NCBI RefSeq assembly: GCF_002218195.1
Contig: NZ_CP022336.1
Location: 248,001-312,000, forward strand
DNA: 64,000 nt
Source of the DNA: Sphingorhabdus sp. SMR4y
GTDB lineage: Bacteria > Pseudomonadota > Alphaproteobacteria > Sphingomonadales > Sphingomonadaceae
Direction of reading: 5' to 3'
Below are positions 34,643-42,768 of this stretch, piece after piece; position 1 is the stretch's first letter; every line of letters starts with the position of its first letter. The notes under the pieces are model-generated. The model was given only the letters and a program-made list of their open reading frames with translations. It ran no database searches and was not told the origin of the DNA. A program made the translations under genes and the position numbers.

Positions 34643-36013
34643 TTGACCAAATTTTCTGATTTCGCATTGGCGGAACCTATTCAAAAACGCGTGGCCGAAG
34701 GCGGCTACACCACTCCATCCCCGATTCAGCAGCAAGCCATTCCCCCGGCGCTCGAAGGCAAGGATATTCTCGGTATCGCACAAACCGGCACCGGCAAGAC
34801 CGCTGCTTTCTCGCTGCCGTCGATCCATCATCTGCTGAACAACAAGAAACGCGCCGGCCGCTTTGAATGCCGGATGCTCGTGCTGGCACCAACCCGGGAA
34901 CTCGCGCGGCAGATTGCCGACAGCATGACCGGGTATTCCAAAGGTCTCGGCCTTTACGTGACCTCTGCTTTCGGTGGCGTGCCTATCAACCGGCAGAAGC
35001 GCATCCTCGAACGCGGCGTTGACGTGCTGGTGGCAACTCCGGGGCGCTTGCTCGATCTGATCGACCAGCGCTATCTGACTCTGTCCAAGGTTGAAATCCT
35101 GGTGCTCGACGAAGCCGACCAGATGCTCGATCTCGGGTTCATCGTTCCGCTCAAGAAAATCGTTCCGATGCTGCCAAAACAGCGCCAGAGCCTGTTCTTC
35201 TCGGCGACCATGCCGAAGACCATCTCGCAACTGGCCGACCAGTTCCTGACCAATCCGGTCCAGGTTTCGGTTGCACCGCAATCGACAACCGCCGAGCGGG
35301 TTGACCAGAAGGTCACCTATATCAACCAGGACGACAAGCAGCGCCTGCTGAAGGATTTCATCAACAAGGAAAATCCCGATCACATGCTGGTCTTTACCCA
35401 GACCAAACATGGCGCTGACAAGGTTGTGAAAAACTTGATGGCGGTGGGTATCCACTCTGCCGCGATCCACGGCAACAAGAGCCAGCCACAGCGCGAACGC
35501 GCTCTGGGTGACTTCAAGAAGGGCAAGATCAACATTCTTGTCGCCACCGATATTGCGGCGCGCGGGATCGATGTTGACGGCATCACCCATGTCATCAACT
35601 TCGACATGCCCAATGTGTCCGAGCAATATGTCCACCGCATCGGTCGGACGGCGCGGGCAGGGGCTAGCGGTATTTCCTATTCGCTGGTCGCACCCGACGA
35701 GCGCCAGTTCCTGCGCGACGTGGTCAAGCTGACCGGCGTGAAACCGGATGTTATCGCATTGCCGGACGGCTATGACGAACCGCCACGCGAAGAAGTTGCA
35801 CCGCGGATATACGGCCAGAAGCCCAAGAAATATGGTGCAAAACCGACGCGCAGCGGACCGCCAAAAAACAAGCACAGCTCCCGCAAGGGCCGTCCTGGTG
35901 GTGGTTCGGGTCGTGGTGGCCCCGGTTCGGCAGCCAAGAGCGACGGACCGAAGCACTGGAACAATGGTGCCAAGTCATTCAAACGGCGTCAGGCCCGCAA
36001 GGCCGACGCCTAG
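34643..36013 (+). CDS. DEAD-box ATP-dependent RNA helicase (RhlE-like)
   Basis: A 456-residue RNA helicase. All core motifs are intact: Q motif (F4, Q29/Q30), motif I AQTGTGKT (46-53), Ia PTRELARQ, Ib TPGRLLDL, II DEAD, III SATMP, V ARGIDVDG and VI HRIGRTARAG. A C-terminal basic tail rich in Gly, Arg and Lys (KNKHSSRKGRPGGGSGRGG) would bind RNA. It probably unwinds structured RNA in ribosome assembly, decay or cold adaptation. The start is taken as TTG 34643 because family members begin MTKFSDFxLAEPI; the frame stays open to 34496 but that extension has no family resemblance. Convergent with the CoA-transferase gene, one base apart. Confidence 0.93.
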   Translation: MTKFSDFALAEPIQKRVAEGGYTTPSPIQQQAIPPALEGKDILGIAQTGTGKTAAFSLPSIHHLLNNKKRAGRFECRMLVLAPTRELARQIADSMTGYSKGLGLYVTSAFGGVPINRQKRILERGVDVLVATPGRLLDLIDQRYLTLSKVEILVLDEADQMLDLGFIVPLKKIVPMLPKQRQSLFFSATMPKTISQLADQFLTNPVQVSVAPQSTTAERVDQKVTYINQDDKQRLLKDFINKENPDHMLVFTQTKHGADKVVKNLMAVGIHSAAIHGNKSQPQRERALGDFKKGKINILVATDIAARGIDVDGITHVINFDMPNVSEQYVHRIGRTARAGASGISYSLVAPDERQFLRDVVKLTGVKPDVIALPDGYDEPPREEVAPRIYGQKPKKYGAKPTRSGPPKNKHSSRKGRPGGGSGRGGPGSAAKSDGPKHWNNGAKSFKRRQARKADA

Positions 36014-36014
36014 G

Positions 36015-37184
36015 CTAATCCGAGATCAGCGCCTTGCTTTGCGCAAGCGCGCTGATTTCCTGATCATCCATATCCAACCAATCCCGAAGCGCGGCGACAT
36101 TATGTTCGCCGCGCTTTGCGGTTCTGGCATTGCTGTCGATGCCGCTTTTCGATTTCGAGAAGCGATAGGGGGACTGAATGGTGCGGCGGGCATTGCCTTC
36201 GTCGTCGGTCACATCGACGACGACGCCATTCGCCTTTACGCTCGGCTGATCATAGATAGCGGGGCCGAAAGGAAAAACTTCTCCCCAGGCCAGATTGAGC
36301 CGGTCTAGCGCCGCGGTGAGAGCATCAAAACTCTCATAGGAGAGGATATGCTTTTCCATCGCTTCGTGACGCAGCCGCACCTTGGTGGGAATGTCGGCGC
36401 CGGCGGGAGTAGGGTCCTGCAGGCCATCTTTCGTCGAAAACATGATCCACAGCCATTTCATATCGCCGGTGATCAATATCTGCCGGTCTTCGGGCGCTTC
36501 CCAGACCAGAGTCTCGGGCGCTTTCGGCCAGATGTCGTCGAGCGCAAAATGGGCATAGTCATCGGCAGAATGCAGTACATTGACCATGGCGAGATCGATA
36601 TGCTGGCCTTCGCCGGTCTGGTCGAGCGTCCGCAAGGCAGACAATATTGCGATGATGCCGTGCAGCGAGCTGTAGCTGTCCGCCATGGCAAATTGCATGT
36701 CGGTCGGCTTGCCGCCGCTCATCTCGGCCTGCCGGGCAATGATCCCGCTTTCGGCGTGCAGCACCGGCGCATAGGCCGCGCGTCCACGCTCAGGACTATT
36801 CTGGCCGTAGCCCGAGATCGAGAGCATCACCAGACGCGGATTGACCTTCGACAGTTCGGCCCAGCCGATACCGAACTTGTCCATCACGCCGGGACGGAAA
36901 TTCTCGACGACGATATCCGCCTCGACCGCCAGACGGTGGATCAGCTCGCGCGCGCCGTCGGCCTTCAGGTCCACGCAGATATTCTTCTTGCCGATATTGA
37001 GCTGCAGATAATTGCCGCTGACCCCGTTTTCGCGCTTCGCCAGCTTGCGGGTCACGTCGCCTTCGGGCGGCTCTACCTTCAGCACCTCGGCGCCCAGATC
37101 CGAGAGCATCCGCGTGGCATAGGGGCCCGCCACGACACGCGAGAAATCGAGGACCTTGAGCCCCGCTAGCGGAAAATCTGCCAT
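36015..37184 (-). CDS. CaiB/BaiF family CoA-transferase (class III)
   Basis: A 389-residue class III CoA-transferase. It opens with LAGLKVLDFSRVVAGPYATRMLSDLGAEVLKVEPPEGD, the standard N-terminal block. The catalytic Asp lies in QFAMADSYSSLHGIIAI, and NLQL/GKKNICVDLK and VENFRPGVMDKFGIG are also typical. It moves CoA between an acyl-CoA and a free carboxylate. It is 12 bases downstream of the aldehyde dehydrogenase gene, and a CoA ester lyase gene lies upstream, so a three-gene carboxylic-acid pathway operon is likely. Substrate unknown. Confidence 0.9.
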   Translation of the reverse strand: MADFPLAGLKVLDFSRVVAGPYATRMLSDLGAEVLKVEPPEGDVTRKLAKRENGVSGNYLQLNIGKKNICVDLKADGARELIHRLAVEADIVVENFRPGVMDKFGIGWAELSKVNPRLVMLSISGYGQNSPERGRAAYAPVLHAESGIIARQAEMSGGKPTDMQFAMADSYSSLHGIIAILSALRTLDQTGEGQHIDLAMVNVLHSADDYAHFALDDIWPKAPETLVWEAPEDRQILITGDMKWLWIMFSTKDGLQDPTPAGADIPTKVRLRHEAMEKHILSYESFDALTAALDRLNLAWGEVFPFGPAIYDQPSVKANGVVVDVTDDEGNARRTIQSPYRFSKSKSGIDSNARTAKRGEHNVAALRDWLDMDDQEISALAQSKALISD

Positions 37185-37196
37185 AATTGCCTGACG

Positions 37197-38651
37197 CTAG
37201 AGTTTCATCTGCTGTTTCATGGTCTTTTCCGTACCCGCGCCATAAGGGGGGAGGAAACCGGCAATTTTGGCAATATTGATCTTCGGCTGGCGATAGACCG
37301 CCTTGGCGTGGCTGAACTCCTTGAAGCCGTCCGGACCGGTATAGGCGCCCATGCCCGAAGGTCCAACCCCGCCAAATGGCAGGTCATGCTGGGCGATATG
37401 GAAGATCACGTCGTTGACAGTGACCCCGCCGGAAATGGTCCGGTCGAGCAGCTTGCGCTTGTCGCTTTCCGTCTCGCCGAAATAATAAAGCCCGAGCGGA
37501 CGGTCATGGTCGTTCACATAGTCGATCACTTCGTCGAGATTGCGATAGGTCTTTACCGGCAGCACCGGGCCGAAAATCTCTTCCTGCATCACCCGCATGT
37601 CGTCATTGACATTCTGCAATACGGTCAGCGGCATCTTGTTGCTGTTGGTATTGGAGAAATCCTCGTCGCCAGGATTGACGATGGTCTGTTTCGCGCCCTT
37701 TTCGACGGCGTCATCGATCAGGCCCTGCAGACGTTCCTTGTGCCGGCCGTTGATTACCGATGTATAATCGTCATTGGAAATCAGCGTCGGATATTGTTCC
37801 GCCACATTGGAGGCAATGCCTTCGACGACGGCATCTTCCTTGTCCTGCGGCACCAGCAGATAATCGGGTGCCAGACAAATCTGCCCGGCATTCATCATCT
37901 TGCCCATGGCGATGCGCTGGGTTGATTTCTGGATGTCGGCGTCCGGTCCGATGATGGTTGGCGACTTGCCGCCCAGTTCCAGAGTAACCGGAGTCAGATT
38001 TTGCGCGGCGGCGGCCATCACATGTTTGGCAATGCCGCCGCCGCCGGTGAAGATCAGGTGGTCCCACGGAATTTCGGAGAAGGCCTTGCCGGTTTCCGGA
38101 CCGCCAGTGATCACAGCCATTTCCTCTGGCGCGAAATATTCGGCGACCAGCTTTTTCACCAGTTCGCCGGTTTCGGGCGTGAATTCGGAAAATTTGATGA
38201 TCACCCGGTTGCCGGCACCAAAGGCCCCGATTGCCGGATCAAAGGCGAGGTTGATCGGGAAATTCCACGGCGCGATCACGCCGACCACGCCCTTGGGCTG
38301 ATATTCCACCTGTCCGCTGGCGCCCAGCAGGCCCAGCGGGAAGTCCATTTTCCGCTTCTCGGGGCGCATCCATTTTTTCAGATTTTTCTTGTGATCTCTG
38401 GCATGGCCGACGACCGACATCAGGTCGGTCATCACGGTCTGGACGCTGCTGCGATGACCGAAATCGTTGGATACGGCCTGACACAGCGCGTCCTGATTTT
38501 CGATGATCATCTTGGCGGTGCGATTGATCCGGTCCATTCGGGCTTCGTAGCTGACGGGCAATTCGGCGTGAAACGCATCGCGCTGCGCCTGAAAAAGCTT
38601 CATCATTTCGTCTTTGCCGACTTCGCCTGCTGCGGCTTCCAATGCTTCCAT
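37197..38651 (-). CDS. Aldehyde dehydrogenase, coniferyl-aldehyde dehydrogenase-like
   Basis: A 484-residue NAD(P)-dependent aldehyde dehydrogenase. Motifs are VIAPWNFPINLAFDPAIGAFGAGN (cofactor), VTLELGGKSPTII (catalytic Glu) and MNAGQICLAPDYLL (catalytic Cys). QEEIFGPVLPVKTY and HIAQHDLPFGGVGPSGMG near the C-terminus follow the CALDH/ALDH3-like subfamily. The Rossmann segment reads FTGGGGIAKHV where most ALDHs have FTGSxxVG. ATG 38651 (GGGAGAG upstream) is preferred to the longer frame at 38762. It oxidises an aldehyde to the acid that the CoA-transferase may then activate. Confidence 0.9.
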   Translation of the reverse strand: MEALEAAAGEVGKDEMMKLFQAQRDAFHAELPVSYEARMDRINRTAKMIIENQDALCQAVSNDFGHRSSVQTVMTDLMSVVGHARDHKKNLKKWMRPEKRKMDFPLGLLGASGQVEYQPKGVVGVIAPWNFPINLAFDPAIGAFGAGNRVIIKFSEFTPETGELVKKLVAEYFAPEEMAVITGGPETGKAFSEIPWDHLIFTGGGGIAKHVMAAAAQNLTPVTLELGGKSPTIIGPDADIQKSTQRIAMGKMMNAGQICLAPDYLLVPQDKEDAVVEGIASNVAEQYPTLISNDDYTSVINGRHKERLQGLIDDAVEKGAKQTIVNPGDEDFSNTNSNKMPLTVLQNVNDDMRVMQEEIFGPVLPVKTYRNLDEVIDYVNDHDRPLGLYYFGETESDKRKLLDRTISGGVTVNDVIFHIAQHDLPFGGVGPSGMGAYTGPDGFKEFSHAKAVYRQPKINIAKIAGFLPPYGAGTEKTMKQQMKL

Positions 38652-38742
38652 ATCTGCTCTCCCAAGGGCAGGCTGCAACGCCCCGTCCCGTTTCAATTGA
38701 CCACTTAAACTTTTTTCTGGCAGCTTGTCGAGAGCGAAGCGT

Positions 38743-39621
38743 TTATTCGGCCAGAGCCTCAATCGCCGCAGCGGTTGCGACCAGCTGCTTTGCCTGCTTG
38801 AGATGCAGCAGTTCGGTCATCTTTCCATCGACCACGATGACACCCTTGCCGGCGTTCACCGGATCCTTGAAGGCGGCGATAATCGCTTCTGCCTCGGCAA
38901 TGGCGTCGGCCTGCGGGGCAAAGATGCGGTTGGCGGTCTCAATCTGTACCGGATGAATCAGCGATTTGCCGTCAAAGCCCAGCTTCCGGGCTTCCAGGCA
39001 TTCCGCAACAAGGCCGTCCGGATCGTTGAAATCATTGTACACGCTGTCGATGACATTGAGCCCGTAAGCGCGGGCAGCAATGACCGTCTGGGTCATGACC
39101 GAGAGAAAATTGCCGCGCTCGTGATCGGCGTGCATCTCTTTCGCCAGATCATTGAAACCCATGACAAAACCAGTCAGCCGCTTTTGTCCCCCGAGTGCCG
39201 CAATCTGTGGCAGATTCAGAATGGCGAGCGGCATTTCGATCATCGCCCAGAGTTTGCTGTTCCGGTCCGCGTCATATTCATCCATCAGATTGCTGATGGC
39301 TATGATATCGTCGGCGGACAGAATTTTGGGAACCAGCACTGCATTGGCCTTGCTTTGGCAGGCTTGTTTGAGGTCCTGGGCGAACCAGGGCGTATCCATG
39401 GCATTGATCCGCACGACCAGTTCCCGCTTGCCATAGGCACCGGAGCGCAGAGCGGCGCAGGCCTGTTCGCGCGCGTCCTCCTTGGCTTCCGGCGCCACGG
39501 CATCTTCCAGATCGAAGATAATCGTGTCGGCGGCGAGGCTTTTTGCCTTTTCCAGCGCGCGGTTGTTGGAGGCGGGCATGTACAGGCAGGAGCGACGGGG
39601 GCGAAAGGGTGTTTGGGTCAT
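38743..39621 (-). CDS. HpcH/HpaI (CitE-like) CoA ester lyase
   Basis: A 292-residue TIM-barrel protein of the citrate lyase beta-like group. It shows RRSCLYMPASNNRALEKAKSL (CoA-binding Arg and Asn), TIIFDLEDAVAPEAKEDAR (Asp/Glu pair), VRINAMDTPW, WAMIEMPLAILNL (metal-binding Glu) and LGFDGKSLIHPVQIE. Such enzymes cleave or hydrolyse beta-hydroxyacyl-CoA esters such as malyl-, methylmalyl- or citramalyl-CoA. It leads a same-strand group with an aldehyde dehydrogenase and a CoA-transferase. The substrate is not defined by the sequence. Confidence 0.9.
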   Translation of the reverse strand: MTQTPFRPRRSCLYMPASNNRALEKAKSLAADTIIFDLEDAVAPEAKEDAREQACAALRSGAYGKRELVVRINAMDTPWFAQDLKQACQSKANAVLVPKILSADDIIAISNLMDEYDADRNSKLWAMIEMPLAILNLPQIAALGGQKRLTGFVMGFNDLAKEMHADHERGNFLSVMTQTVIAARAYGLNVIDSVYNDFNDPDGLVAECLEARKLGFDGKSLIHPVQIETANRIFAPQADAIAEAEAIIAAFKDPVNAGKGVIVVDGKMTELLHLKQAKQLVATAAAIEALAE

Positions 39622-39777
39622 GGCGTTACCGTATCATCCTGAATGCAAGACGCAAAGCCAGTTAATCGATGGTTGTTTACGCTTTGTTAACCATAGTCTA
39701 CTAGGAAATTTCTAACGGTTTTTGGACGTTTTGATAGCCCACTCGGTCGGGGCGACGACTTGGGGAGCGCGCATCTT

Positions 39778-40803
39778 ATGAAATTGATAATCCAGATTCC
39801 TTGCTTCAATGAGGCCGGAACTCTGCTCGAAACGCTCGTCGCCTTGCCGCGACAGATCGACGGCATCGACACAATCGAAATCCTGATTATAGATGATGGC
39901 AGTGAAGATGATACCAGCGATGTCGCAAGCCGCTTCGGCGTCCATCATATTGTCCGGCACCGCACCAACCGGGGCCTTGCCGCCGCTTTCCAGTCCGGCA
40001 TCAACCGGGCGCTGGCCGAAGGCGCGGATATCATCGTCAACACCGACGCCGACAACCAATATGAGGGGCAGGACATCTGCAAGCTGGTCGCGCCGATTCT
40101 TGCCGGAGAAGCCGATATCGTGGTCGGTGACCGGGGCGTCCGCAACAATGCGCATTTCGGTCCTTTCAAAAGGCTCCTGCAGATGTTCGGCAGCGCGACG
40201 GTCAAGCGCCTATCCAATACGCATATCACCGACGCGGTCAGCGGGTTTCGCGCGATCAGCCGGGCCGCGGCGCAAAAAATCAATATCACATCCAGCTTTT
40301 CCTATACCACGGAAATGCTGATCCAGGCCGGCCGGAAACGGATGGCAATCGTCTCGGTCCCGATCCGCACCAACGGCGCGATCCGCCCGTCACGGCTATT
40401 CAAGTCGGTGCCGCAATTCATCACCAATACCGGTGCGACCATGATCCGCTCCTATGCGATGTATAATCCGCTGAAGGTCTTCGTGCTGGCGGGTGGCATT
40501 TCCGCCTTGATTGGCATAACTCCGATTATACGCTTTCTCTATTTCTATGCGATAGGAGAGGGCGGCGGGCATATCCAGTCGCTGGTGATCGGCGGCTCGC
40601 TCATCGTTCTCGGCGTCGTCGCAATCATGTTCGGCGCCGTGGCCGATCTGGTCGGGCGCAACCGGCAGTTGCTGGAGCAGACACTGGAGAGATTGCACAA
40701 GCTGGAGGACAATATATCCATGCATAGTGCGGATGAAGATGTTCAAGACCCCGGACCCAATAGTACTGGCGTTGCAAAACACTCGATTCGAAAAAGTCTC
40801 TGA
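39778..40803 (+). CDS. Family 2 glycosyltransferase with C-terminal membrane anchor
   Basis: A 341-residue GT-A glycosyltransferase. The nucleotide-sugar site is LIIQIPCFNEAGTLLETL and ILIIDDGSEDDTSD; the metal-binding DxD is NTDADNQYEG; DAVSGFRAISR follows. Two membrane helices near the C-terminus (VFVLAGGISALIGITPII and SLVIGGSLIVLGVVAIMF) anchor it, as in dolichyl/undecaprenyl-phosphate mannose or glucose synthases. It probably makes a polyprenyl-phosphate sugar or starts a lipid-linked glycan. ATG 39778 follows GGGGAG. It leads a cluster with flippase-like, FkbM, membrane glycosyltransferase and GT4 genes. Confidence 0.9.
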   Translation: MKLIIQIPCFNEAGTLLETLVALPRQIDGIDTIEILIIDDGSEDDTSDVASRFGVHHIVRHRTNRGLAAAFQSGINRALAEGADIIVNTDADNQYEGQDICKLVAPILAGEADIVVGDRGVRNNAHFGPFKRLLQMFGSATVKRLSNTHITDAVSGFRAISRAAAQKINITSSFSYTTEMLIQAGRKRMAIVSVPIRTNGAIRPSRLFKSVPQFITNTGATMIRSYAMYNPLKVFVLAGGISALIGITPIIRFLYFYAIGEGGGHIQSLVIGGSLIVLGVVAIMFGAVADLVGRNRQLLEQTLERLHKLEDNISMHSADEDVQDPGPNSTGVAKHSIRKSL

Positions 40804-40806
40804 GCC

Positions 40807-41718
40807 ATGACCAAGCGCCGATCTATCGTCGACGTTATGATGCTGTCCTTGCAGACTATGCTTGGATGGATCAGGTCGTACAGGAAGCCATTTACGGTCG
40901 TAATCGGCACCCTGTTCCTTATTGGACTTTTTTGGTCTTTGCGCTCAACATCGCTTCAGTTGCATCAATTGCGCTACTGGCCGGCTTTGGCGATATTTTT
41001 CGTGATGGGACCAGCAGGTATCGCTTATGGTGCGGTCGGCCTGACCTTGTTGTCGCGCATAGCAGGGACGCGTATTACTTTCGGCAATGCTTGGTGGACG
41101 GCAGGCTATGCTCAACTCGCGGAATCACTGCCGGTTCCGGGCGGTGCGATAGTCCGCACCGTTGCCCTCAAAAAAGCGGGCACCAATATCGGGAAGAGCG
41201 TTGCCCTCGTCACGGGAGCAGCTATTTTATGGGTTGCAATGTCCATGGTGGGAGCAGGTATTGCACTGTTCCCGAGCGAGCATGTTGCAGCAATAATTTT
41301 CCTGTTCTTCGGTTGCGCAATCATTTTGCCAATAGTGGTATGGATGATCACGCAGGCCGGTTGGATCATTGCTCTGCAAATGATGCTGCACCGACTGTTC
41401 GGGTTGTTTCTGATGTGTATCAGAATGCTTTTGGCGTTCGCAATCATTGATGTCATCGTCCCTTTCAAAACGGCACTGTTTTTTTCTTTCGCCAACATCG
41501 CCGGTTCAGCGTCTGCCATCACTCCTGCTGGACTTGGAGTCGGTGAAGCGATCGCTGCCGCTCTGGCGAGCCTGGTCGAAATTGCTCCGGCTGCAGCATT
41601 TCTGGCTATCGCACTTAATCGCATCGTCGGTTTGGCATCGTGCGCGACTATTGTCATGCTGGGCACGGTTCTGCACTCGAGTTCAAACAATTTCCAGATT
41701 ACGGAGAATCCGAAATGA
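40807..41718 (+). CDS. Lysylphosphatidylglycerol synthase-like (UPF0104) membrane protein
   Basis: A 303-residue polytopic membrane protein with about eight helices, resembling the transmembrane (flippase-like) domain of lysylphosphatidylglycerol synthases. Characteristic features are an AESLPVPGGAIVRTVALKKAG loop and SAITPAGLGVGEAIAAAL near the C-terminus, matching the conserved P-G-G-x-G-x-x-E pattern. There is no aminoacyl-transferase domain. Such proteins often occur beside DPM-synthase-like GT2 genes, as here, and may move lipid-linked sugars. It starts 4 bases after the GT2 stop and overlaps the next gene by 4 bases. Confidence 0.8.
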   Translation: MTKRRSIVDVMMLSLQTMLGWIRSYRKPFTVVIGTLFLIGLFWSLRSTSLQLHQLRYWPALAIFFVMGPAGIAYGAVGLTLLSRIAGTRITFGNAWWTAGYAQLAESLPVPGGAIVRTVALKKAGTNIGKSVALVTGAAILWVAMSMVGAGIALFPSEHVAAIIFLFFGCAIILPIVVWMITQAGWIIALQMMLHRLFGLFLMCIRMLLAFAIIDVIVPFKTALFFSFANIAGSASAITPAGLGVGEAIAAALASLVEIAPAAAFLAIALNRIVGLASCATIVMLGTVLHSSSNNFQITENPK

Positions 41719-42596
41719 CAAAATTTACTTCCGAGATGTCTGCTGCGATCGATATGGCGCGCAGTGTCGGTTTAAGGCAGACTGCGGCGCGCCTGCGCAA
41801 TTATGCACATGCCCGAAATTATGAACGGGAACGAAGCAAACGATTTGACCGGCTGAATCTTAATGGAAAAATCATCCGCACGGTGTTGGGTTCTCAAATG
41901 GAACTGGACGCCAACAAGTCGGGGCTGGATCGCGATATCCTGCTTGACGGTATTCGGGAACCTATCGCGACCGGCCATATCCTGAACATCCTAGACAAAG
42001 ATGATGTAGTGCTCGAAGTGGGTGCTAACATTGGGTATTATGCATTGATCGAAGCACGAATTTGCAAAAAAATATATGCTGTCGAACCCCATCCCGAAAA
42101 TCTAATGCGCTTGGAACGAAACATTGCGCTGAATGACTTTGACAATGTCATTGTACAGCAAGGCGCTTTTGGAGCAAGTGATGGAAAAATTCCACTTTAT
42201 GTGTCTGATCTTTCCAATTGGCACTCCTGCCGCAGCGCGCCAAAATCTGATACAGACTTCATCGAGGTCGATTGTTTTACGATCGATAGTTTTGCGCAAA
42301 GGAATGAAATTCCAACGTTTGTTAAAATGGACGTTGAAGGGTACGAGCTTCAGGTCCTTAGAGGAGCGGAAAAGACGCTCAAGTCGATCCGCCATCTTTT
42401 CCTTGAATTGCATGGAACTATTCTCACTCGGGACGAAATGACTGAAATTCTGGACCGGATCGAGAATGCGGGCCTGAAACCGTCTCTTATCGTTCAATAT
42501 GATCGCCCCGGATTGGCACGAACCTATGAGCTTGATCAACTGGATGCGATCAGAAATGGTGATCGCGGAACATTCGAGCTATTTTTTACTCGCTAG
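41715..42596 (+). CDS. FkbM family methyltransferase
   Basis: A 293-residue SAM-dependent methyltransferase. The SAM loop is VVLEVGANIGYYALIEAR, followed by IYAVEPHPENLMRLERNIALN, VDCFTIDSFA and FVKMDVEGYELQVLRGAEKTL, the usual FkbM series. Members O-methylate sugars of polysaccharides or natural products; the glycan cluster suggests sugar methylation. The ATG overlaps the preceding stop (ATGA). The gene has noticeably more A and T than its neighbours, including long A runs, which suggests acquisition from elsewhere. Confidence 0.88.
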   Translation: MTKFTSEMSAAIDMARSVGLRQTAARLRNYAHARNYERERSKRFDRLNLNGKIIRTVLGSQMELDANKSGLDRDILLDGIREPIATGHILNILDKDDVVLEVGANIGYYALIEARICKKIYAVEPHPENLMRLERNIALNDFDNVIVQQGAFGASDGKIPLYVSDLSNWHSCRSAPKSDTDFIEVDCFTIDSFAQRNEIPTFVKMDVEGYELQVLRGAEKTLKSIRHLFLELHGTILTRDEMTEILDRIENAGLKPSLIVQYDRPGLARTYELDQLDAIRNGDRGTFELFFTR

Positions 42597-42768
42597 CTTT
42601 GACCGAGAAGACCGCTATCCCGATGTCAGCAGATTCGAGGACCGAAATCAAAAATATAGAATTTCTGCTCAGCTCAAGTCGCTGTATCTGCAATCGTATC
42701 GTCAGAACCGCTCATTCGTATAGTGGGCTATCGGTTTCGCTTGCGTATGACATCAGAGTCATTGTCAA

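Noticed and set aside
34568-35956. Open frame of about 460 codons on the minus strand
   Set aside because: Antisense to the DEAD-box helicase gene with all motifs intact; no recognisable domain.
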